Notes: generated from the letters alone by a model not told the origin. 64,000 bases of DNA from Marinobacter zhejiangensis (GCF_900114775.1 NZ_FOUE01000001.1:62001-126000), one strand, 5' to 3'; shown: positions 9,047 to 19,650, counted from the first letter of the stretch. Made by a program: numbers and translations.

Positions 9047-9876
9047 CGCTCTGCGCAACCGCTGCTGCCCTGTCCCTGACCGGGTGCAGCGGCATGTTCT
9101 TTTATCCTGACCGGTATGTCTACCTGACACCGGACAGGCTGAACCTCGGTTACGAAGACGTCTATCTTGAGACCAGCGACGGCGAAACCCTGCACGGGTG
9201 GTGGCTCCCTGCCCAAGGCACTCCGTCACGCGGCACCGTCTACTACCTTCACGGTAACGCCCAAAACATCAGCAGCCACCTGCTGAATGTGGCGTGGCTG
9301 CCGGAGCAGGGTTACAACGTCTTCCTGATCGATTACCGGGGTTACGGCCAGTCCAGCGGTGATCCTGACCTCGAGGGCGCCCTGCACGATATTGAGAGCG
9401 GGTTACGCTGGCTTGTGAGCAGCCACTACCACGAGGATCAACCTCTCATCCTGCTCGGGCAGAGCCTTGGCGGCGCCCTGGCCATCGCACTGGCCAGTGA
9501 GTGGAGTCAGCAGGACATGGAGCCGAAACTGGACGCAGTCGTTCTGGATGCCAGCTTTTCCGGGTTTCGTGCAATCGCCAAGGAAAAGCTCGACAGTTTC
9601 TGGCTGACCTGGCCATTTCAGATTCCGCTGAGCTGGACCATTCCCGATAACTACGAAGGAATTGACCGGATCAGTGACATCGCCCCAACACCGGTCATGG
9701 TTATCCATAGCATTAACGATGCCGTCATCCCGTTTCACCATGGGCCAGAGCTCTATACCGCTGCCAGCGACCCCAAGGCCTTTCTCCGCACCGATACCCC
9801 TCACACGGCCACCTTTATCATCCCGGCCTACCGGAACGCCGTACTGGAATTTCTAGCCCAGACTGCCCGGCCATAA
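9016..9876 (+). CDS. Alpha/beta-hydrolase lipoprotein
   Basis: The protein has 286 residues. It begins with a lipoprotein signal peptide ending in LSLTGC, so the mature protein should be anchored by a lipidated cysteine. The fold shows VYYLHGNAQN (oxyanion region), YRGYGQSSG, the nucleophile elbow GQSLGG, a late acidic residue in INDAVIPFHHG and a catalytic histidine in TDTPHTATF. It belongs to the BEM46/ABHD12-like branch. The substrate is unknown; an ester, thioester or lipid is plausible. The start overlaps the DUF4105 gene and has no obvious ribosome site, so translational coupling is likely. Confidence 0.8.
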   Translation: MASRAARLLLTLCATAAALSLTGCSGMFFYPDRYVYLTPDRLNLGYEDVYLETSDGETLHGWWLPAQGTPSRGTVYYLHGNAQNISSHLLNVAWLPEQGYNVFLIDYRGYGQSSGDPDLEGALHDIESGLRWLVSSHYHEDQPLILLGQSLGGALAIALASEWSQQDMEPKLDAVVLDASFSGFRAIAKEKLDSFWLTWPFQIPLSWTIPDNYEGIDRISDIAPTPVMVIHSINDAVIPFHHGPELYTAASDPKAFLRTDTPHTATFIIPAYRNAVLEFLAQTARP

Positions 9877-9912
9877 AAAAACCCGCTCACCGTTACCGGT
9901 GGCGGGCTTTTA
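9877..9912. terminator. Bidirectional terminator between the hydrolase gene and pnp
   Basis: The stem AAACCCGC...GCGGGCTTT is extended by CACCG/CGGTG. A run of A lies on its left and T on its right, so it can stop plus-strand transcription after the hydrolase gene and minus-strand transcription after pnp. Confidence 0.85.
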
Positions 9913-9944
9913 CTCGAAGCTCAGAAAGCGTCGACAGTCTCGAC

Positions 9945-12053
9945 TTAGAACTCAGTCGGCTGCTCACCTTCCTTCACTTCTTTCATGGACAGCTTAACGC
10001 GGCCACGGTTGTCCACATCCAGAACCTTGACCAATACTTCCTGGCCTTCGCTCAGTTCATCGGTGACGTTCTCAATGCGACGATCAGAGATCTGGGAAAT
10101 GTGAACCAGACCGTCCTTGCCAGGCAAGATATTAACGAAGGCTCCGAAATCCACAATACGCTCGACGCGACCGTTGTAGATGGCGCCCACTTCGATCTCG
10201 GCAGTGATTTCCTGAATGCGCTTCATCGCAGCCTGAGCGGCAGCTTGGTCTTCAGCGTAGATCTTCACGTTGCCGTCGTCGTCCAGGTCAATGGAGGCGC
10301 CAGTTTCGTCGCAGATTCCACGGATGGTGGCACCGCCCTTACCGATCACGTCACGGATCTTGTCCGGATGGATCTTCATGGTGCTGATGCTTGGTGCACG
10401 GGCAGACAGCTCAGAACGCGGCTGGGAGATCACCTTGGCCATTTCGCCGAGGATGTGCTGACGAGCGTCGTACGCCTGCTGCAGCGCGATCTCCATGATT
10501 TCATCGGTGATACCGTTGATCTTGATGTCCATCTGCAGCGCAGTAACACCTTCGGCCGTACCCGCCACTTTGAAGTCCATGTCACCCAGGTGATCCTCAT
10601 CGCCCAGGATATCGGTCAGAACCGCGAACTTGTCGCCTTCCTTAACCAGACCCATCGCGATACCCGCGACCGGTGCCTTGATGGGCACACCCGCGTCCAT
10701 CAGAGCCAGGCTGGAACCACAGACGGACGCCATAGAGCTGGAGCCGTTGGATTCAGTGATCTCGGAAACTGCACGGATGGTGTACGGGAAGTCTTCCAGA
10801 GTCGGCATTACCGCTGCCACACCACGCTTGGCCAGACGACCGTGACCGATTTCGCGACGGCCAGGGCTACCCATACGGCCAGCTTCACCTACAGAGTAGG
10901 GAGGGAAGTTGTAGTGGAACAGGAACGGATCCTTACGCTCACCTTCCAGGGCGTCGATGATCTGGGTATCACGAGCGGTACCCAGAGTGGTGGTCACGAT
11001 CGCCTGGGTTTCACCACGGGTGAACAGGGCAGAACCATGAGTGCTGGGCAGCACGCCCACTTCGATCTTGATCGGACGGACAGTCTTGGTGTCACGGCCA
11101 TCGATACGCGGTTTACCATCGATAACGGACTGACGAACAGTGGCCTTCTCGACTTTACCGAAGTACTTTTTCACTTCCTCTTCGGAAGGCTGACCTTCGT
11201 CTTCACCGGCCAGCTTTTCAACGGCCTGGGCTTTCAGCTCACCCAGACGGGCGTAACGGTCCATCTTCTCGCGGATGCTGTAAGCCTCCTCGATGGCGCC
11301 AGCAAACTCGCTGCGGATCGCTTCAAGAAGTTGGCTGTTTTCAGCCTCAGGCTGCCACTCCCAGCGCGGCTTACCAATTTCAGCGGCAAATTCCTTGATC
11401 GCCTGGATGGCAGACTGCATTTCTTCGTGGGCGAAGAGAACACCGCCCAGCATCTGGTCTTCGGTCAGGCCCTTGGCCTCAGACTCAACCATCAGCACCG
11501 CGTCTTCAGTACCGGCAACAACCATGTCCAGCAGAGAGGTCTCCAGCTCCTGGAAGGTCGGGTTGAGGAAGTAACCACGCTCGTTGGTGAAACCAACGCG
11601 GGACGCACCGATCGGGCCGTCAAACGGAATACCGGAGATGGCCAGGGCCGCAGAAGCAGCCAGCATGGCGGCGATGTCTGGGTCCTGGGTCTTGTTGGCG
11701 GACATGACGGTCAGTACTACCTGAACTTCGTTCATGTAGCCGTTGGGGAACAGCGGGCGGATCGGGCGATCGATCAAACGGGAGGTCAGCGTTTCCTTTT
11801 CGGAAGGACGGCCTTCACGCTTGAAGAAGCCACCAGGAATTTTACCAACCGCGTAGGTTTTTTCCTGATAGTTGACGGTCAGCGGGAAAAAGCCCTGACC
11901 GGGTTTGGGTTCTTTGGCGCCAACAACGGTGCCCAGAACAGCCACGTCGTCGATGGTGACCAGGACTGCGCCGGTTGCCTGACGGGCAATACGGCCAGTT
12001 TCCAGAGTGACGGTCTGACCGCCGAGTTCAAATGTCTTCTTTACCGGGTTCAC
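9945..12053 (-). CDS. pnp: Polynucleotide phosphorylase
   Basis: This is a 702-residue 3'-5' phosphorolytic exoribonuclease of the RNA degradosome. It starts [20 protein letters not shown]. Two RNase PH-like halves are visible; the second contains [16 protein letters not shown] and [21 protein letters not shown], which carry the phosphate and metal sites. A KH domain ([20 protein letters not shown]) and an S1 domain ([20 protein letters not shown]) form the C-terminus. Length is normal. It lies downstream of rpsO across a 385-base structured spacer, as in many gammaproteobacteria. Confidence 0.97.
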   Translation of the reverse strand: MNPVKKTFELGGQTVTLETGRIARQATGAVLVTIDDVAVLGTVVGAKEPKPGQGFFPLTVNYQEKTYAVGKIPGGFFKREGRPSEKETLTSRLIDRPIRPLFPNGYMNEVQVVLTVMSANKTQDPDIAAMLAASAALAISGIPFDGPIGASRVGFTNERGYFLNPTFQELETSLLDMVVAGTEDAVLMVESEAKGLTEDQMLGGVLFAHEEMQSAIQAIKEFAAEIGKPRWEWQPEAENSQLLEAIRSEFAGAIEEAYSIREKMDRYARLGELKAQAVEKLAGEDEGQPSEEEVKKYFGKVEKATVRQSVIDGKPRIDGRDTKTVRPIKIEVGVLPSTHGSALFTRGETQAIVTTTLGTARDTQIIDALEGERKDPFLFHYNFPPYSVGEAGRMGSPGRREIGHGRLAKRGVAAVMPTLEDFPYTIRAVSEITESNGSSSMASVCGSSLALMDAGVPIKAPVAGIAMGLVKEGDKFAVLTDILGDEDHLGDMDFKVAGTAEGVTALQMDIKINGITDEIMEIALQQAYDARQHILGEMAKVISQPRSELSARAPSISTMKIHPDKIRDVIGKGGATIRGICDETGASIDLDDDGNVKIYAEDQAAAQAAMKRIQEITAEIEVGAIYNGRVERIVDFGAFVNILPGKDGLVHISQISDRRIENVTDELSEGQEVLVKVLDVDNRGRVKLSMKEVKEGEQPTEF

Positions 12054-12173
12054 GGTAACTCCTTAATCGTCAATTCATGATTCCTACACCAACCGATGCC
12101 ATCACCGGGTGGTGGGTTGAGTGCGTCGGGAACGACAACGGAATGAACGAAAGGGAACCCGTCTGAAAGCTAA

Positions 12174-12234
12174 CAGGCTGTTGAAAATCCCAGCTTGGGC
12201 AAGCACGCTGAACACAGGGACTTTCAACAACCTG
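12174..12234. repeat. Imperfect inverted repeat, 18-base arms
   Basis: The arms CAGGCTGTTGAAAATCCC (12174-12191) and GGGACTTTCAACAACCTG (12217-12234) pair with two mismatches around a 25-base centre. It lies about 120 bases upstream of the pnp start. It could be an RNase III substrate or the remnant of a small palindromic mobile element; no transposase or target duplication is visible. Confidence 0.65.
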
Positions 12235-12361
12235 CTATCAATTTCGGCTTTCGGATACGACAGGGAGTCCTTCGAATACTCCGGTTACCCCGGGTGCAGC
12301 ACTTATGTGGACAGTCCATGCTGAGGCATCAGCCGGAGCAGTTCCACGGGAGAGAAACACA

Positions 12362-12385
12362 TACGGTGGGGAAACCCCCACCGTA
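12362..12385. other. Perfect 10-base-pair stem-loop after rpsO
   Basis: TACGGTGGGG and CCCCACCGTA flank a four-base loop, 54 bases beyond the rpsO stop. No T tract follows on either strand, so it is more likely a processing or 3'-end stabilising hairpin than an intrinsic terminator. Confidence 0.6.
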
Positions 12386-12438
12386 GGCAGGCCAGGGCCC
12401 GAAAGCCCCGACCAACAGCTTCGTCTAATCCAGACAGA

Positions 12439-12708
12439 TTAGCGACGCAGACCCAGACGCTTGATCAGATCAAGATAACGATCAGCGTTCTTGTTCTTCA
12501 GGTAGTCCAGCAGCTTACGACGCTGGTTAACCATCCGAATCAGACCACGGCGGGAATGGTGATCCTGCTTGTTGGCCTTGAAGTGGCTCTGCAGCTTGTC
12601 GATGTTGGCGCTCAGCAGTGCAACCTGAACTTCAGGAGAACCGGTATCGCCTTCACCTTGCTGGAAGTCATTAACGATCTGTGCTTTCTCTTGGGCAGTA
12701 AGTGCCAT
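12439..12708 (-). CDS. rpsO: 30S ribosomal protein S15
   Basis: The 89-residue protein has the usual S15 length and sequence: [16 protein letters not shown] at the start, then [33 protein letters not shown] and an end in LIKRLGLRR. It binds the central domain of 16S rRNA early in 30S assembly. GAGGTGA precedes the ATG. It sits between truB and pnp in the conserved nusA-infB-rbfA-truB-rpsO-pnp order. Confidence 0.97.
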   Translation of the reverse strand: MALTAQEKAQIVNDFQQGEGDTGSPEVQVALLSANIDKLQSHFKANKQDHHSRRGLIRMVNQRRKLLDYLKNKNADRYLDLIKRLGLRR

Positions 12709-12800
12709 ATTTCACCTCATTGTTTGCGATGCATAGATATTCGGCCGAACCGTGCATCTCTACAGCCCGGCTAAGACGGCCCCGTCCCACTCGGGTCGGG

Positions 12801-13721
12801 TCAGCCGTTTTTCACCAATCGGCGAGGAACAATCTGCATGCCCTCACCTTCAGCAAAACCTTCTCCCAGCCCTACAAATTGGCCATCACCGTACAGGCGC
12901 ACCGGACCGGCTGGGAATTGACCCGGTATTCTAACCGGTTGCCCGTTCAATAGCGATACCAACACCTCGCCTTCCAGTTCCCTCTCTGGAAACATCGACA
13001 AGGCCGAGTCCGGCTCCCTCAGCAGCCCATCCAGGCTCAGGCCTTCTTCCCTCATGGACTCCAGCTGTTCAATCGAGTGGCAATCCTCAAGGGTAAACCC
13101 GGCGGCCAGGGTACGCCGCAATACGGTGACGTGAGCACCACAGCCGAGCGCATCACCAATATCCTCGACCAAAGAACGGATGTAAGTCCCCTTGGTGCAT
13201 TTCACCGCGAGGTCCATCTCGTTCTCACGCACATCCAGCAGGGTCAGTTCATAGATCGTGACCGGCCGCGCCGGGCGCTCAATCTCGATCCCCTGGCGGG
13301 CATATTCATACAGCGGCCGTCCGTTATGCTTTAGCGCTGAGTACATCGACGGAACCTGCTCGATGTTGCCACGGAACGTATCAAGGATCGGCTCCAGGAT
13401 TTCGGCATTCAGCCCTGCAGGTACCGGCTGCTCGTCAACCACCGCACCTTCGCTATCGCCGGTTTCGGTACGAACCCCCAAACGAGCCGTGGTGATGTAC
13501 GCCTTGTCGCTGTCCAGCATAAGCTGGGAGAACTTGGTCGCCTCGCCAAAACACAATGGCAGGACACCTGTTGCCAGGGGGTCCAGCGCACCGGTGTGCC
13601 CCGCTTTGGCAGCACCGTAGAGGCGCTTCACCTGCTGCAAGATGCCATTGGAGGTCACACCCTGGGGCTTATCGATCACCAGGATGCCGTTTACATCACG
13701 GCCTTTACGTCGTCGACTCAA
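12801..13721 (-). CDS. truB: tRNA pseudouridine-55 synthase TruB
   Basis: This 306-residue enzyme makes pseudouridine 55 in the T-loop of most tRNAs. The catalytic aspartate lies in [17 protein letters not shown], and [13 protein letters not shown] is the other conserved block. The N-terminus [20 protein letters not shown] and a C-terminal PUA-like part ([15 protein letters not shown]) complete the family layout. The start overlaps the rbfA stop by four bases (ATGA). Confidence 0.96.
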   Translation of the reverse strand: MSRRRKGRDVNGILVIDKPQGVTSNGILQQVKRLYGAAKAGHTGALDPLATGVLPLCFGEATKFSQLMLDSDKAYITTARLGVRTETGDSEGAVVDEQPVPAGLNAEILEPILDTFRGNIEQVPSMYSALKHNGRPLYEYARQGIEIERPARPVTIYELTLLDVRENEMDLAVKCTKGTYIRSLVEDIGDALGCGAHVTVLRRTLAAGFTLEDCHSIEQLESMREEGLSLDGLLREPDSALSMFPERELEGEVLVSLLNGQPVRIPGQFPAGPVRLYGDGQFVGLGEGFAEGEGMQIVPRRLVKNG

Positions 13722-14131
13722 GCGTCAGGCTCCGAGCTGTCATCATCCTGGCTAACCGCAGGCTTTTCATCCACGGCCTTTCGGATCAGGGCATCCATGT
13801 GGCGGCTCTGTCCAAGCAGGGTATCAAAGTGGAAACGCAGGTGGGGAACCATCCGCAGCTTCATTGCCCGCCCTAACTGGCCACGCAGATAACCCGCAGA
13901 TTTGGTCAGTATCGCCAGCGACACCTTGACCTGTTCGGACTCTTCCGTCAGTTCTTCGGTAGTCAACAGCGACACAAAAATGTCAGCGTAGCCGAGATCA
14001 CGACTGACCTTGACCGCGTTGACCGTCACCATGCCCAGGCGCGGGTCTTTGATTTCCCGCTGGATCATCTGGGCCAGCTCACGCTGTATCTGATCACCGA
14101 TGCGATCAAGACGGCTAAATTCTCTTGGCAT
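13718..14131 (-). CDS. rbfA: Ribosome-binding factor A
   Basis: The 137-residue protein has a KH-type fold and acts in late 16S rRNA 5'-end maturation and cold adaptation. Diagnostic segments are [37 protein letters not shown] and [14 protein letters not shown]. An acidic C-terminal tail ends in DDDSSEPDA. It lies between infB and truB and is translationally coupled to truB. Confidence 0.95.
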   Translation of the reverse strand: MPREFSRLDRIGDQIQRELAQMIQREIKDPRLGMVTVNAVKVSRDLGYADIFVSLLTTEELTEESEQVKVSLAILTKSAGYLRGQLGRAMKLRMVPHLRFHFDTLLGQSRHMDALIRKAVDEKPAVSQDDDSSEPDA

Positions 14132-14153
14132 GTTATCGCCTACTAACGGGAAA

Positions 14154-14171
14154 CGTCCCGAAACCGGGACG
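14154..14171 (-). other. Hairpin in the infB-rbfA spacer
   Basis: CGTCCCG and CGGGACG pair around a four-base loop in the 75-base gap between infB and rbfA. Only three T follow on the minus strand, so it is probably a processing or partial-termination element. Confidence 0.4.
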
Positions 14172-14206
14172 CCTCCATTTACTTAGGGTAAGGAACCGCT
14201 GGGCGG

Positions 14207-16756
14207 TCAGCCCGCCGATTCCAGCTTGCGCTCTACCTTGATCCGGTCGAACACCTCGATCTGGTCACCGACCTTCACGTCGTAGCCCTTAACACCGATA
14301 CCACATTCCATACCGTTGCGAACTTCCTGGACATCGTCCTTGAAGCGGCGCAGGGACTCCAGCTCACCCTCGAAGATCACCACGTTGTCGCGCAGTACCC
14401 GGATTGGCTTGCTACGGAACACGGTCCCCTCGACCACCATACAACCAGCAACCTGGCCAAACTTCGGCGAACGGAAGGTGTCGCGTACATCGGCAATACC
14501 CACGATTTCCTCGCGGAATTCCGGTGCCAGCATGCCGGTCAGAGCGGCTTTTACGTCATCAATCAGGTTATAGATGATGCTGTAATAACGCAGATCCAGG
14601 CCTTCCTGCTCGACGAGGCGCTTGGAGGCGTTGTCGGCACGAACGTTGAAACCGAAGATGACAGAGCCCGTCGCCATAGCGAGACTGACGTCTGTTTCCG
14701 CGATCCCGCCAACACCGGATGACACGATCTTGACCTGAACTTCGTCGTTACCAAGATCCTGCAGCGCTTTGCTGATCGCTTCCAGGGAGCCACGCACGTC
14801 GGTCTTCAGAACCACATTGAGGGTCTTGACCTCGTCTTTGCCCATGTTCTCGAACAGGTTCTCGAGCTTGGCAGCCTGCTGACGCTGCAACCGCTGTTCA
14901 CGCTCACGAATCTGACGGAACTCAGCCAGCTCTTTCGCCTTACGCTCGTCGGCCACCGCGAAGAACTCATCACCCGCATCCGGGGTGCCATTAAGGCCAA
15001 GGATTTCCACCGGAATGGAGGGGCCCGCTTGATCAATCTGGCTACCGGTCTCGTCCATCATCGCACGGACCTTACCGAAGAAGCCGCCGGCAACGACCAT
15101 GTCTCCACGACGCAGGGTACCGTTCTGGACCAGTACGGTTGCTACGGAACCACGACCGCGCTCCAGGCTGGATTCGACCACCACACCTTTGGCCGGTACC
15201 GCCGGCGCAGCCTTCAGTTCCAGCATTTCGGCCTGGAGCAGTACGGCTTCCAGCAGCTCGTCAATGCCTTGACCAGAATGTGCAGAAACCGGCACAAACT
15301 GTACGTCCCCGCCCCAGTCTTCCGGAATGACTTCCAGCGCCGCCAATTCGTTCTTGATGCGGTCAGGGTCAGCTTCTTCCTTATCCATCTTGTTGATTGC
15401 AACAACAAGGGGAACACCGGCTGAACGGGCGTGTTGAACCGCTTCTTTGGTTTGCGGCATAACACCGTCATCAGCGGCAACCACCAGGATAACGATGTCG
15501 GTGCACTGAGCTCCACGCGCCCGCATAGCGGTAAAGGCCGCGTGTCCCGGGGTATCCAGGAAAGAGATCATGCCGTGATCGGTATCAACATGGTAAGCAC
15601 CGATATGCTGGGTAATACCACCTGACTCCCCTGCGGCTACCTTGGCGCGACGGATGTAATCAAGCAGGGAGGTCTTACCATGGTCAACGTGACCCATGAC
15701 GCTCACCACCGGTGCCCGCTTCTGCAACTCGCCGGTTTCGGATTGGAACTCGCTGAGAACCTCTTCCTCATAGGCGTCGGCACTGACAGCCTTCGGCTTA
15801 TGCCCCAGCTCTTCAGTCACCAGCATCGCGGTTTCCTGATCCAGCGCCTGGTTAATGGTGGCCATGACGCCCATGCCCATCAAGGTCTTCACGACATCAG
15901 CTGCCTTAACGGCCATGCGCTGAGCGAGATCACCTACTGTGATCGTTTCCGGAACTTCTACTTCTCGTACCATAGGCTTAGTCGGCTTTTCGAAGCCGTG
16001 ACGTTTTTCTTTCGGCTTTTTCTTCGCACGCATCGGCTTGCGCAGAGTGTTATCTTCGTCGTCCTCGGCAATGACAACCGGCTCGTCTACGGGACGGTTA
16101 CGAGGACCCCGATGGCCAGCAGATTTCTTCTTCGGCTTGCCGTCTTCGCTCTCGTCGCTGCGTTCGCGAACTTTTTCCTTCTTCTTCTTGGCCTTGCGGT
16201 CTTTGGCATCGGCATCACCAGGCGGTACAACATCCACCACCGCTTCAACCTCGGCGTCATCAGACTCAGCTTCGGCATCCACCGCTTCGCCTTCGGTCAG
16301 CGCAACCGCTTCAACCGTCGCCTCCACTTCGGCGGCATCAGCCGCTGGAGTCACCGCTTCTACCGGTGCTGCCGTATCTTCAACCACTGGCTCCTGAACC
16401 TCTGGCAGCTCTTCCGCCTTGGGTGCTTCGAGCTCCGGCTCGGGCTGCACTTCAGCCCGCTTGACGTACGTCCGGCGCTTGCGGACCTCGACGTTTACCG
16501 TCTTGGCACGGCCTGCACCGCCACCCCCCGTCTTGAGGGTGGTTGTGGTCTTGCGCTTGAGCGTGATTTTCTGGGGCTCAGCCTCAGATTCACCGTGGGT
16601 TTTGCGCAAAAAGGCCAACAGCTGCTGCTTCTCATCGCTGGAAACCGAATCGTTTTCCGAGCGGGCCTGAAGGCCTGCCTCAACGATCTGGCGCAGCAAA
16701 CGATCCACGGGAGCGCCTACATCTTCGGCCAGTTGTTTTACCGTTACTTCTGACAT
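14207..16756 (-). CDS. infB: Translation initiation factor IF-2
   Basis: This 849-residue GTPase places fMet-tRNA on the 30S subunit and promotes subunit joining. It has an IF2 N-terminal domain (residues 1-50, [20 protein letters not shown]) and a long low-complexity E/A/V- then K-rich linker (about 90-260). A second N-domain ([18 protein letters not shown]) precedes the G domain, with GHVDHGKT near residues 353-360, DTPGH, NKMD and VSAHSG. Beta-barrel and C-terminal tRNA-binding domains follow, ending [20 protein letters not shown]. Length matches full-length IF2-alpha. Eighteen bases separate it from nusA. Confidence 0.97.
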   Translation of the reverse strand: MSEVTVKQLAEDVGAPVDRLLRQIVEAGLQARSENDSVSSDEKQQLLAFLRKTHGESEAEPQKITLKRKTTTTLKTGGGGAGRAKTVNVEVRKRRTYVKRAEVQPEPELEAPKAEELPEVQEPVVEDTAAPVEAVTPAADAAEVEATVEAVALTEGEAVDAEAESDDAEVEAVVDVVPPGDADAKDRKAKKKKEKVRERSDESEDGKPKKKSAGHRGPRNRPVDEPVVIAEDDEDNTLRKPMRAKKKPKEKRHGFEKPTKPMVREVEVPETITVGDLAQRMAVKAADVVKTLMGMGVMATINQALDQETAMLVTEELGHKPKAVSADAYEEEVLSEFQSETGELQKRAPVVSVMGHVDHGKTSLLDYIRRAKVAAGESGGITQHIGAYHVDTDHGMISFLDTPGHAAFTAMRARGAQCTDIVILVVAADDGVMPQTKEAVQHARSAGVPLVVAINKMDKEEADPDRIKNELAALEVIPEDWGGDVQFVPVSAHSGQGIDELLEAVLLQAEMLELKAAPAVPAKGVVVESSLERGRGSVATVLVQNGTLRRGDMVVAGGFFGKVRAMMDETGSQIDQAGPSIPVEILGLNGTPDAGDEFFAVADERKAKELAEFRQIREREQRLQRQQAAKLENLFENMGKDEVKTLNVVLKTDVRGSLEAISKALQDLGNDEVQVKIVSSGVGGIAETDVSLAMATGSVIFGFNVRADNASKRLVEQEGLDLRYYSIIYNLIDDVKAALTGMLAPEFREEIVGIADVRDTFRSPKFGQVAGCMVVEGTVFRSKPIRVLRDNVVIFEGELESLRRFKDDVQEVRNGMECGIGVKGYDVKVGDQIEVFDRIKVERKLESAG

Positions 16757-16773
16757 ACTGGTCCTCCTCCCGA

Positions 16774-18267
16774 TTATGCCTGGTCCTGGAACCAGGGGGC
16801 ACGCGCGGTCATAATCAGCTGACCGGCACGCTCTTCATCCATACCTTCGATTTCAAGCAGGTCGTCAACCGACTGCTCAGCGAGATCTTCCATCGTGCAA
16901 ACACCCATGCCGGCCAGTTTGAAAGCCAGAGCACGGTCCATACCTTCCATCGTCAGCAGGTCCTCAGCGGGCTCCCTGCCTTCCAGCGCTTCCTCATCGG
17001 CGAGCGCTTTATTCAGCAATACATCCTTGGCGCGACGACGCAATTCGTTGACGGTGTCTTCATCGAAACCTTCAATCGCCAGCATTTCTTCCATCGGGAC
17101 ATAGGCCACCTCTTCAATGGAGGTGAAGCCTTCCTCGATCAGCACGCCAGCAAACTCGTCATCCACATCCAGGTTGGCCGTGAAATGCTCAAGCAGACGG
17201 TTGTACTCCTGCTCCTGGCGTTCCCCGGCCTCTTCCTCAGTCATTACATTGAGGGTCCAGCCGGTCAGCTCACTGGCCAAACGAACGTTCTGACCGTTGC
17301 GCCCAATGGCCTGGGCCAGGTTGTCTTCGGCGACGGCAACATCCATGGTGTTGCGGTCTTCATCCATAACGATGGACGCTACCTCTGCAGGCGCCATGGC
17401 ATTGATAACCAGCTGTGCGGGGTTGTCGTCCCACAGCACGATATCAACACGCTCGCCACCCAACTCATTTGAAACCGCCTGCACGCGGGAGCCACGCATA
17501 CCGACGCAAGCACCCACCGGGTCGATACGGCGATCGTTGGTCTTGACCGCAATTTTTGCCCGGGAGCCGGGATCACGGGCAGCGCCACGAATCTCGATCA
17601 GTTCCTCAGCGATCTCGGGAACTTCAATGCGGAACAGCTCAATCAGCATGGCTGGCGCGGTGCGACTCAGGATCAACTGAGGGCCACGGTGATCGGTGCG
17701 AATTTCCAGCAGCAGTGAGCGCACCCGGTCGCCCATGCGGAATGTTTCACGGGGAATCAACTGGTCGCGCGGCAGCAGGGCTTCGGCGTTGCCACCCAGG
17801 TCCACAATCACGTTATCCCGGGTAACTTTCTTGACCGTACCGGAAACCAGCTCGCCAACGCGATCACGGTAGCTGTCGACGATCTTGCTACGCTCGGCCT
17901 CACGCACTTTCTGGAAAATGATCTGCTTGGCGGCTTGAGCGCCAATACGACCAAACGCCACGGATTCCACTTTCTCTTCGTGGATATCGCCGGGCTGGAG
18001 GCTGGTATCGATCTCTTCAGCTTCCTGCATGGTCAGCTCAGTACCCAGAGCAGGCACAGCATCGTTATCGACGACCAGCCAGCGGCGGAAGGTCTCATAC
18101 TCACCAGTGCGACGATCAATAACGACCCGGATATCCGCTTCTTCGTCTTCGTAGCGCTTTTTCGCAGCTGTAGCGAGTGCCAGTTCAATCGCCTCGAAGA
18201 TGACGTCCTTTTCAACCCCTTTCTCGTTTGAGACGGTTTCAACAACCAGCAAGATTTCTTTACTCAT
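16774..18267 (-). CDS. nusA: Transcription termination/antitermination factor NusA
   Basis: The 497-residue RNA-polymerase-associated factor governs pausing, termination and rRNA antitermination. The N-terminal polymerase-binding domain starts [18 protein letters not shown]. It is followed by an S1 domain ([20 protein letters not shown]), two KH domains ([21 protein letters not shown] and [18 protein letters not shown]) and two acidic helix-hairpin-helix repeats in the last 130 residues. The two AR repeats are the gammaproteobacterial form. Cotranscribed after rimP. Confidence 0.97.
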   Translation of the reverse strand: MSKEILLVVETVSNEKGVEKDVIFEAIELALATAAKKRYEDEEADIRVVIDRRTGEYETFRRWLVVDNDAVPALGTELTMQEAEEIDTSLQPGDIHEEKVESVAFGRIGAQAAKQIIFQKVREAERSKIVDSYRDRVGELVSGTVKKVTRDNVIVDLGGNAEALLPRDQLIPRETFRMGDRVRSLLLEIRTDHRGPQLILSRTAPAMLIELFRIEVPEIAEELIEIRGAARDPGSRAKIAVKTNDRRIDPVGACVGMRGSRVQAVSNELGGERVDIVLWDDNPAQLVINAMAPAEVASIVMDEDRNTMDVAVAEDNLAQAIGRNGQNVRLASELTGWTLNVMTEEEAGERQEQEYNRLLEHFTANLDVDDEFAGVLIEEGFTSIEEVAYVPMEEMLAIEGFDEDTVNELRRRAKDVLLNKALADEEALEGREPAEDLLTMEGMDRALAFKLAGMGVCTMEDLAEQSVDDLLEIEGMDEERAGQLIMTARAPWFQDQA

Positions 18268-18311
18268 TGGATTACCCTGCCTTTATCTAAATAGACTCGC
18301 AGTCTGACGAA

Positions 18312-18773
18312 TTATTCGAATACCGGTACGATGTTAGCGCGTTCAATGCTGTCAAAAGGCAGCAGATACTCGTGATCATCAACCACGACAACCACATCAC
18401 CACCTTCGACACCCTTGAGCAAACCCTGAAATTTCCGGCGTCCCTCAAAGGCCATACGCAGACGCACCTGAACCCGGTGCCCGACAAACGCTTCGTATTG
18501 TTCCAAGCGGAACAGCGGACGATCCATACCAGGAGAAGACACTTCCAGCGTGTATTCACTCTGAATCGGATCTTCTACATCCAGCACACCACTGACCTGG
18601 CGGCTGACCTTCTCGCAATCTTCGACACCAATGCCATTTTCGGCATCGTCGATAAAAAGACGCAGCATGGATTGGGGACCTCTGGAACGAAATTCCAGGC
18701 CCCAGAAGTCATACCCCAGACCTTCAACTACCGGGCGAAGCATTTCTTCAAGTTTGTTTAGCTTGGCTGACAA
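18312..18773 (-). CDS. rimP: Ribosome maturation factor RimP
   Basis: RimP assists late 30S maturation. I use the TTG at 18773, giving 153 residues beginning [20 protein letters not shown], which aligns with the normal RimP start (MSSKLEQL in pseudomonads) and has GGAG 11 bases upstream. The in-frame ATG at 18815 would begin inside an intrinsic terminator and is unlikely. Family hallmarks are [21 protein letters not shown] and [15 protein letters not shown]. It heads the rimP-nusA-infB group and follows a long leader. Confidence 0.93.
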   Translation of the reverse strand: MSAKLNKLEEMLRPVVEGLGYDFWGLEFRSRGPQSMLRLFIDDAENGIGVEDCEKVSRQVSGVLDVEDPIQSEYTLEVSSPGMDRPLFRLEQYEAFVGHRVQVRLRMAFEGRRKFQGLLKGVEGGDVVVVVDDHEYLLPFDSIERANIVPVFE

Positions 18774-19052
18774 GGCTATGCCGTCTCCATAACAGTTTTC
18801 CGAAACCGGAAACAAAAAAAGGGCTGTTAATCAGCCCTTTTTTTGCACCAGGGCCCTTGCGCCAGGCCCCTAATCAAAAAGCCCCTATCTAGGAGACCGG
18901 TGGATCTGTCTATCTCACCGCCTCGCCCGGGGCCTTTTGTTGCAAGAACTTACGGGAGGGCCAGCACATCAACTCCCCCGTAGACAGACACCTGGCCTGC
19001 CATTTCGCAAAGTTTCCGCAACCCAAAACGCCGGAAACCCGCTTAATTAGTG
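18774..19052 (-). ncRNA. Long 5' leader of rimP-nusA-infB (rimP-leader-like attenuator)
   Basis: A strong promoter at 19059-19087 should give a leader of about 280 bases. The leader ends in an intrinsic terminator just 40 bases before the rimP start and contains several GC-rich segments able to pair (GGCCCC / GGGGCC types). A rimP leader with a premature terminator has been described computationally in gammaproteobacteria. Control by NusA or RimP level is the obvious model. Identity with that family needs a covariance search. Confidence 0.55.
18814..18844 (-). terminator. Intrinsic terminator in the rimP leader
   Basis: On the minus strand GGGCTG and CAGCCC flank a five-base loop and are followed by seven T. 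It sits between the promoter and rimP, so it must be read through or regulated for nusA-infB expression. A T run also flanks the other side, so it could work on both strands. Confidence 0.85.
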
Positions 19053-19058
19053 GCCGGA

Positions 19059-19087
19059 AGTATAAGTACACCGAGCCCACTGGTCAA
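19059..19087 (-). promoter_or_regulatory. Strong sigma-70 promoter for the rimP-nusA-infB operon
   Basis: TTGACC (19082-19087) and TATACT (19059-19064) are separated by exactly 17 bases on the minus strand. It lies directly after the tRNA-Leu terminator, so the operon has its own start. Confidence 0.75.
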
Positions 19088-19096
19088 GGACTGACC

Positions 19097-19129
19097 AAAA
19101 AAAACGGCTTGGTATTCCAAGCCGTTTTT
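19097..19129 (-). terminator. Terminator after tRNA-Leu
   Basis: A 10-base stem (AACGGCTTGG / CCAAGCCGTT) with a four-base loop ends in a run of T on the minus strand, seven bases beyond the tRNA CCA end. It closes the glmM-tpiA-secG-tRNA transcript. Confidence 0.88.
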
Positions 19130-19135
19130 CAAAGA

Positions 19136-19220
19136 TGGTGCCGAAGGCCGGACTTGAACCGGCACGGCTTACGCCACTACCCCCTCAAGATAGCGTGTCT
19201 ACCAATTCCACCACTTCGGC
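19136..19220 (-). tRNA. tRNA-Leu (anticodon GAG)
   Basis: The 85-base gene has an encoded CCA end. The acceptor stem is GCCGAAG / CTTCGGC. The D arm contains AATTGGTAGACAC. The anticodon stem CTATC / GGTAG encloses the loop TTGAGGG, giving anticodon GAG. A long variable arm (class II) and the T arm GCCGGTTCAAGTCCGGC follow. It lies eight bases downstream of secG, as in many gammaproteobacteria. Confidence 0.96.
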
Positions 19221-19227
19221 AATTCTT

Positions 19228-19602
19228 TTACTCGAGTTCCGGAAGGCCTTCGCCCGCTGGAACCCCAGCTTCACCAGCACCCTCATCCAGAGCAGGAACC
19301 TGTGCTTCGGACGGCGCGGATTCCTCAACCATGGGAATACCAGCTTCGCCCCCAACATCGGCACGCTGCTTGGCGAAGATCGCCAGCGAAAAACTAGTGA
19401 CAAAGAACACTATCGCCAGGAACGTTGTCACTCGCGTCAGGAAACTACCACTTCCCTGACTTCCAAAAACTGTCTGAGAGGCACCACCACCGAATGCGGC
19501 TCCGGCGTCAGCCCCTTTGCCCTGCTGGATCAGAACAAGACCCACCAGCGCCACCGCAATCACGACGTGCACAACGACAACCAGTGCTTCCATCCAATCC
19601 AT
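19228..19602 (-). CDS. secG: Protein translocase subunit SecG
   Basis: The 124-residue SecYEG accessory subunit has two membrane helices (about residues 3-22 and 52-75) flanking LVLIQQGKGADAGAAFGGGAS and QTVFGSQGSGSFLTR, the family signature. The C-terminal 45 residues are acidic and proline/alanine-rich, longer than the minimal family core. It follows tpiA by 48 bases and precedes tRNA-Leu. Confidence 0.94.
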   Translation of the reverse strand: MDWMEALVVVVHVVIAVALVGLVLIQQGKGADAGAAFGGGASQTVFGSQGSGSFLTRVTTFLAIVFFVTSFSLAIFAKQRADVGGEAGIPMVEESAPSEAQVPALDEGAGEAGVPAGEGLPELE

Positions 19603-19650
19603 AACGACTCTCTACAAACCTTAACTGTTCAACCAGCAACAGCCGAAGCG

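Larger units (their letters stand above)
12054..12438 (-). promoter_or_regulatory. rpsO-pnp spacer: structured pnp leader
   Basis: This 385-base stretch has no convincing gene. It holds two strong inverted repeats, at 12174-12234 and 12362-12385. In Escherichia coli the pnp leader forms a long duplex cut by RNase III, after which PNPase represses its own message. A similar role here is inferred from position and structure, not shown by sequence identity. Confidence 0.5.

Noticed and set aside
10101..12080. Plus-strand open frame of 659 codons
   Set aside because: It is exactly antisense to pnp, which has full family similarity; the composition is a codon-bias shadow with no recognisable domain.
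18815..18815. ATG start for rimP adding 14 residues
   Set aside because: It falls inside an intrinsic terminator hairpin and the added residues do not resemble RimP; the TTG at 18773 fits better.
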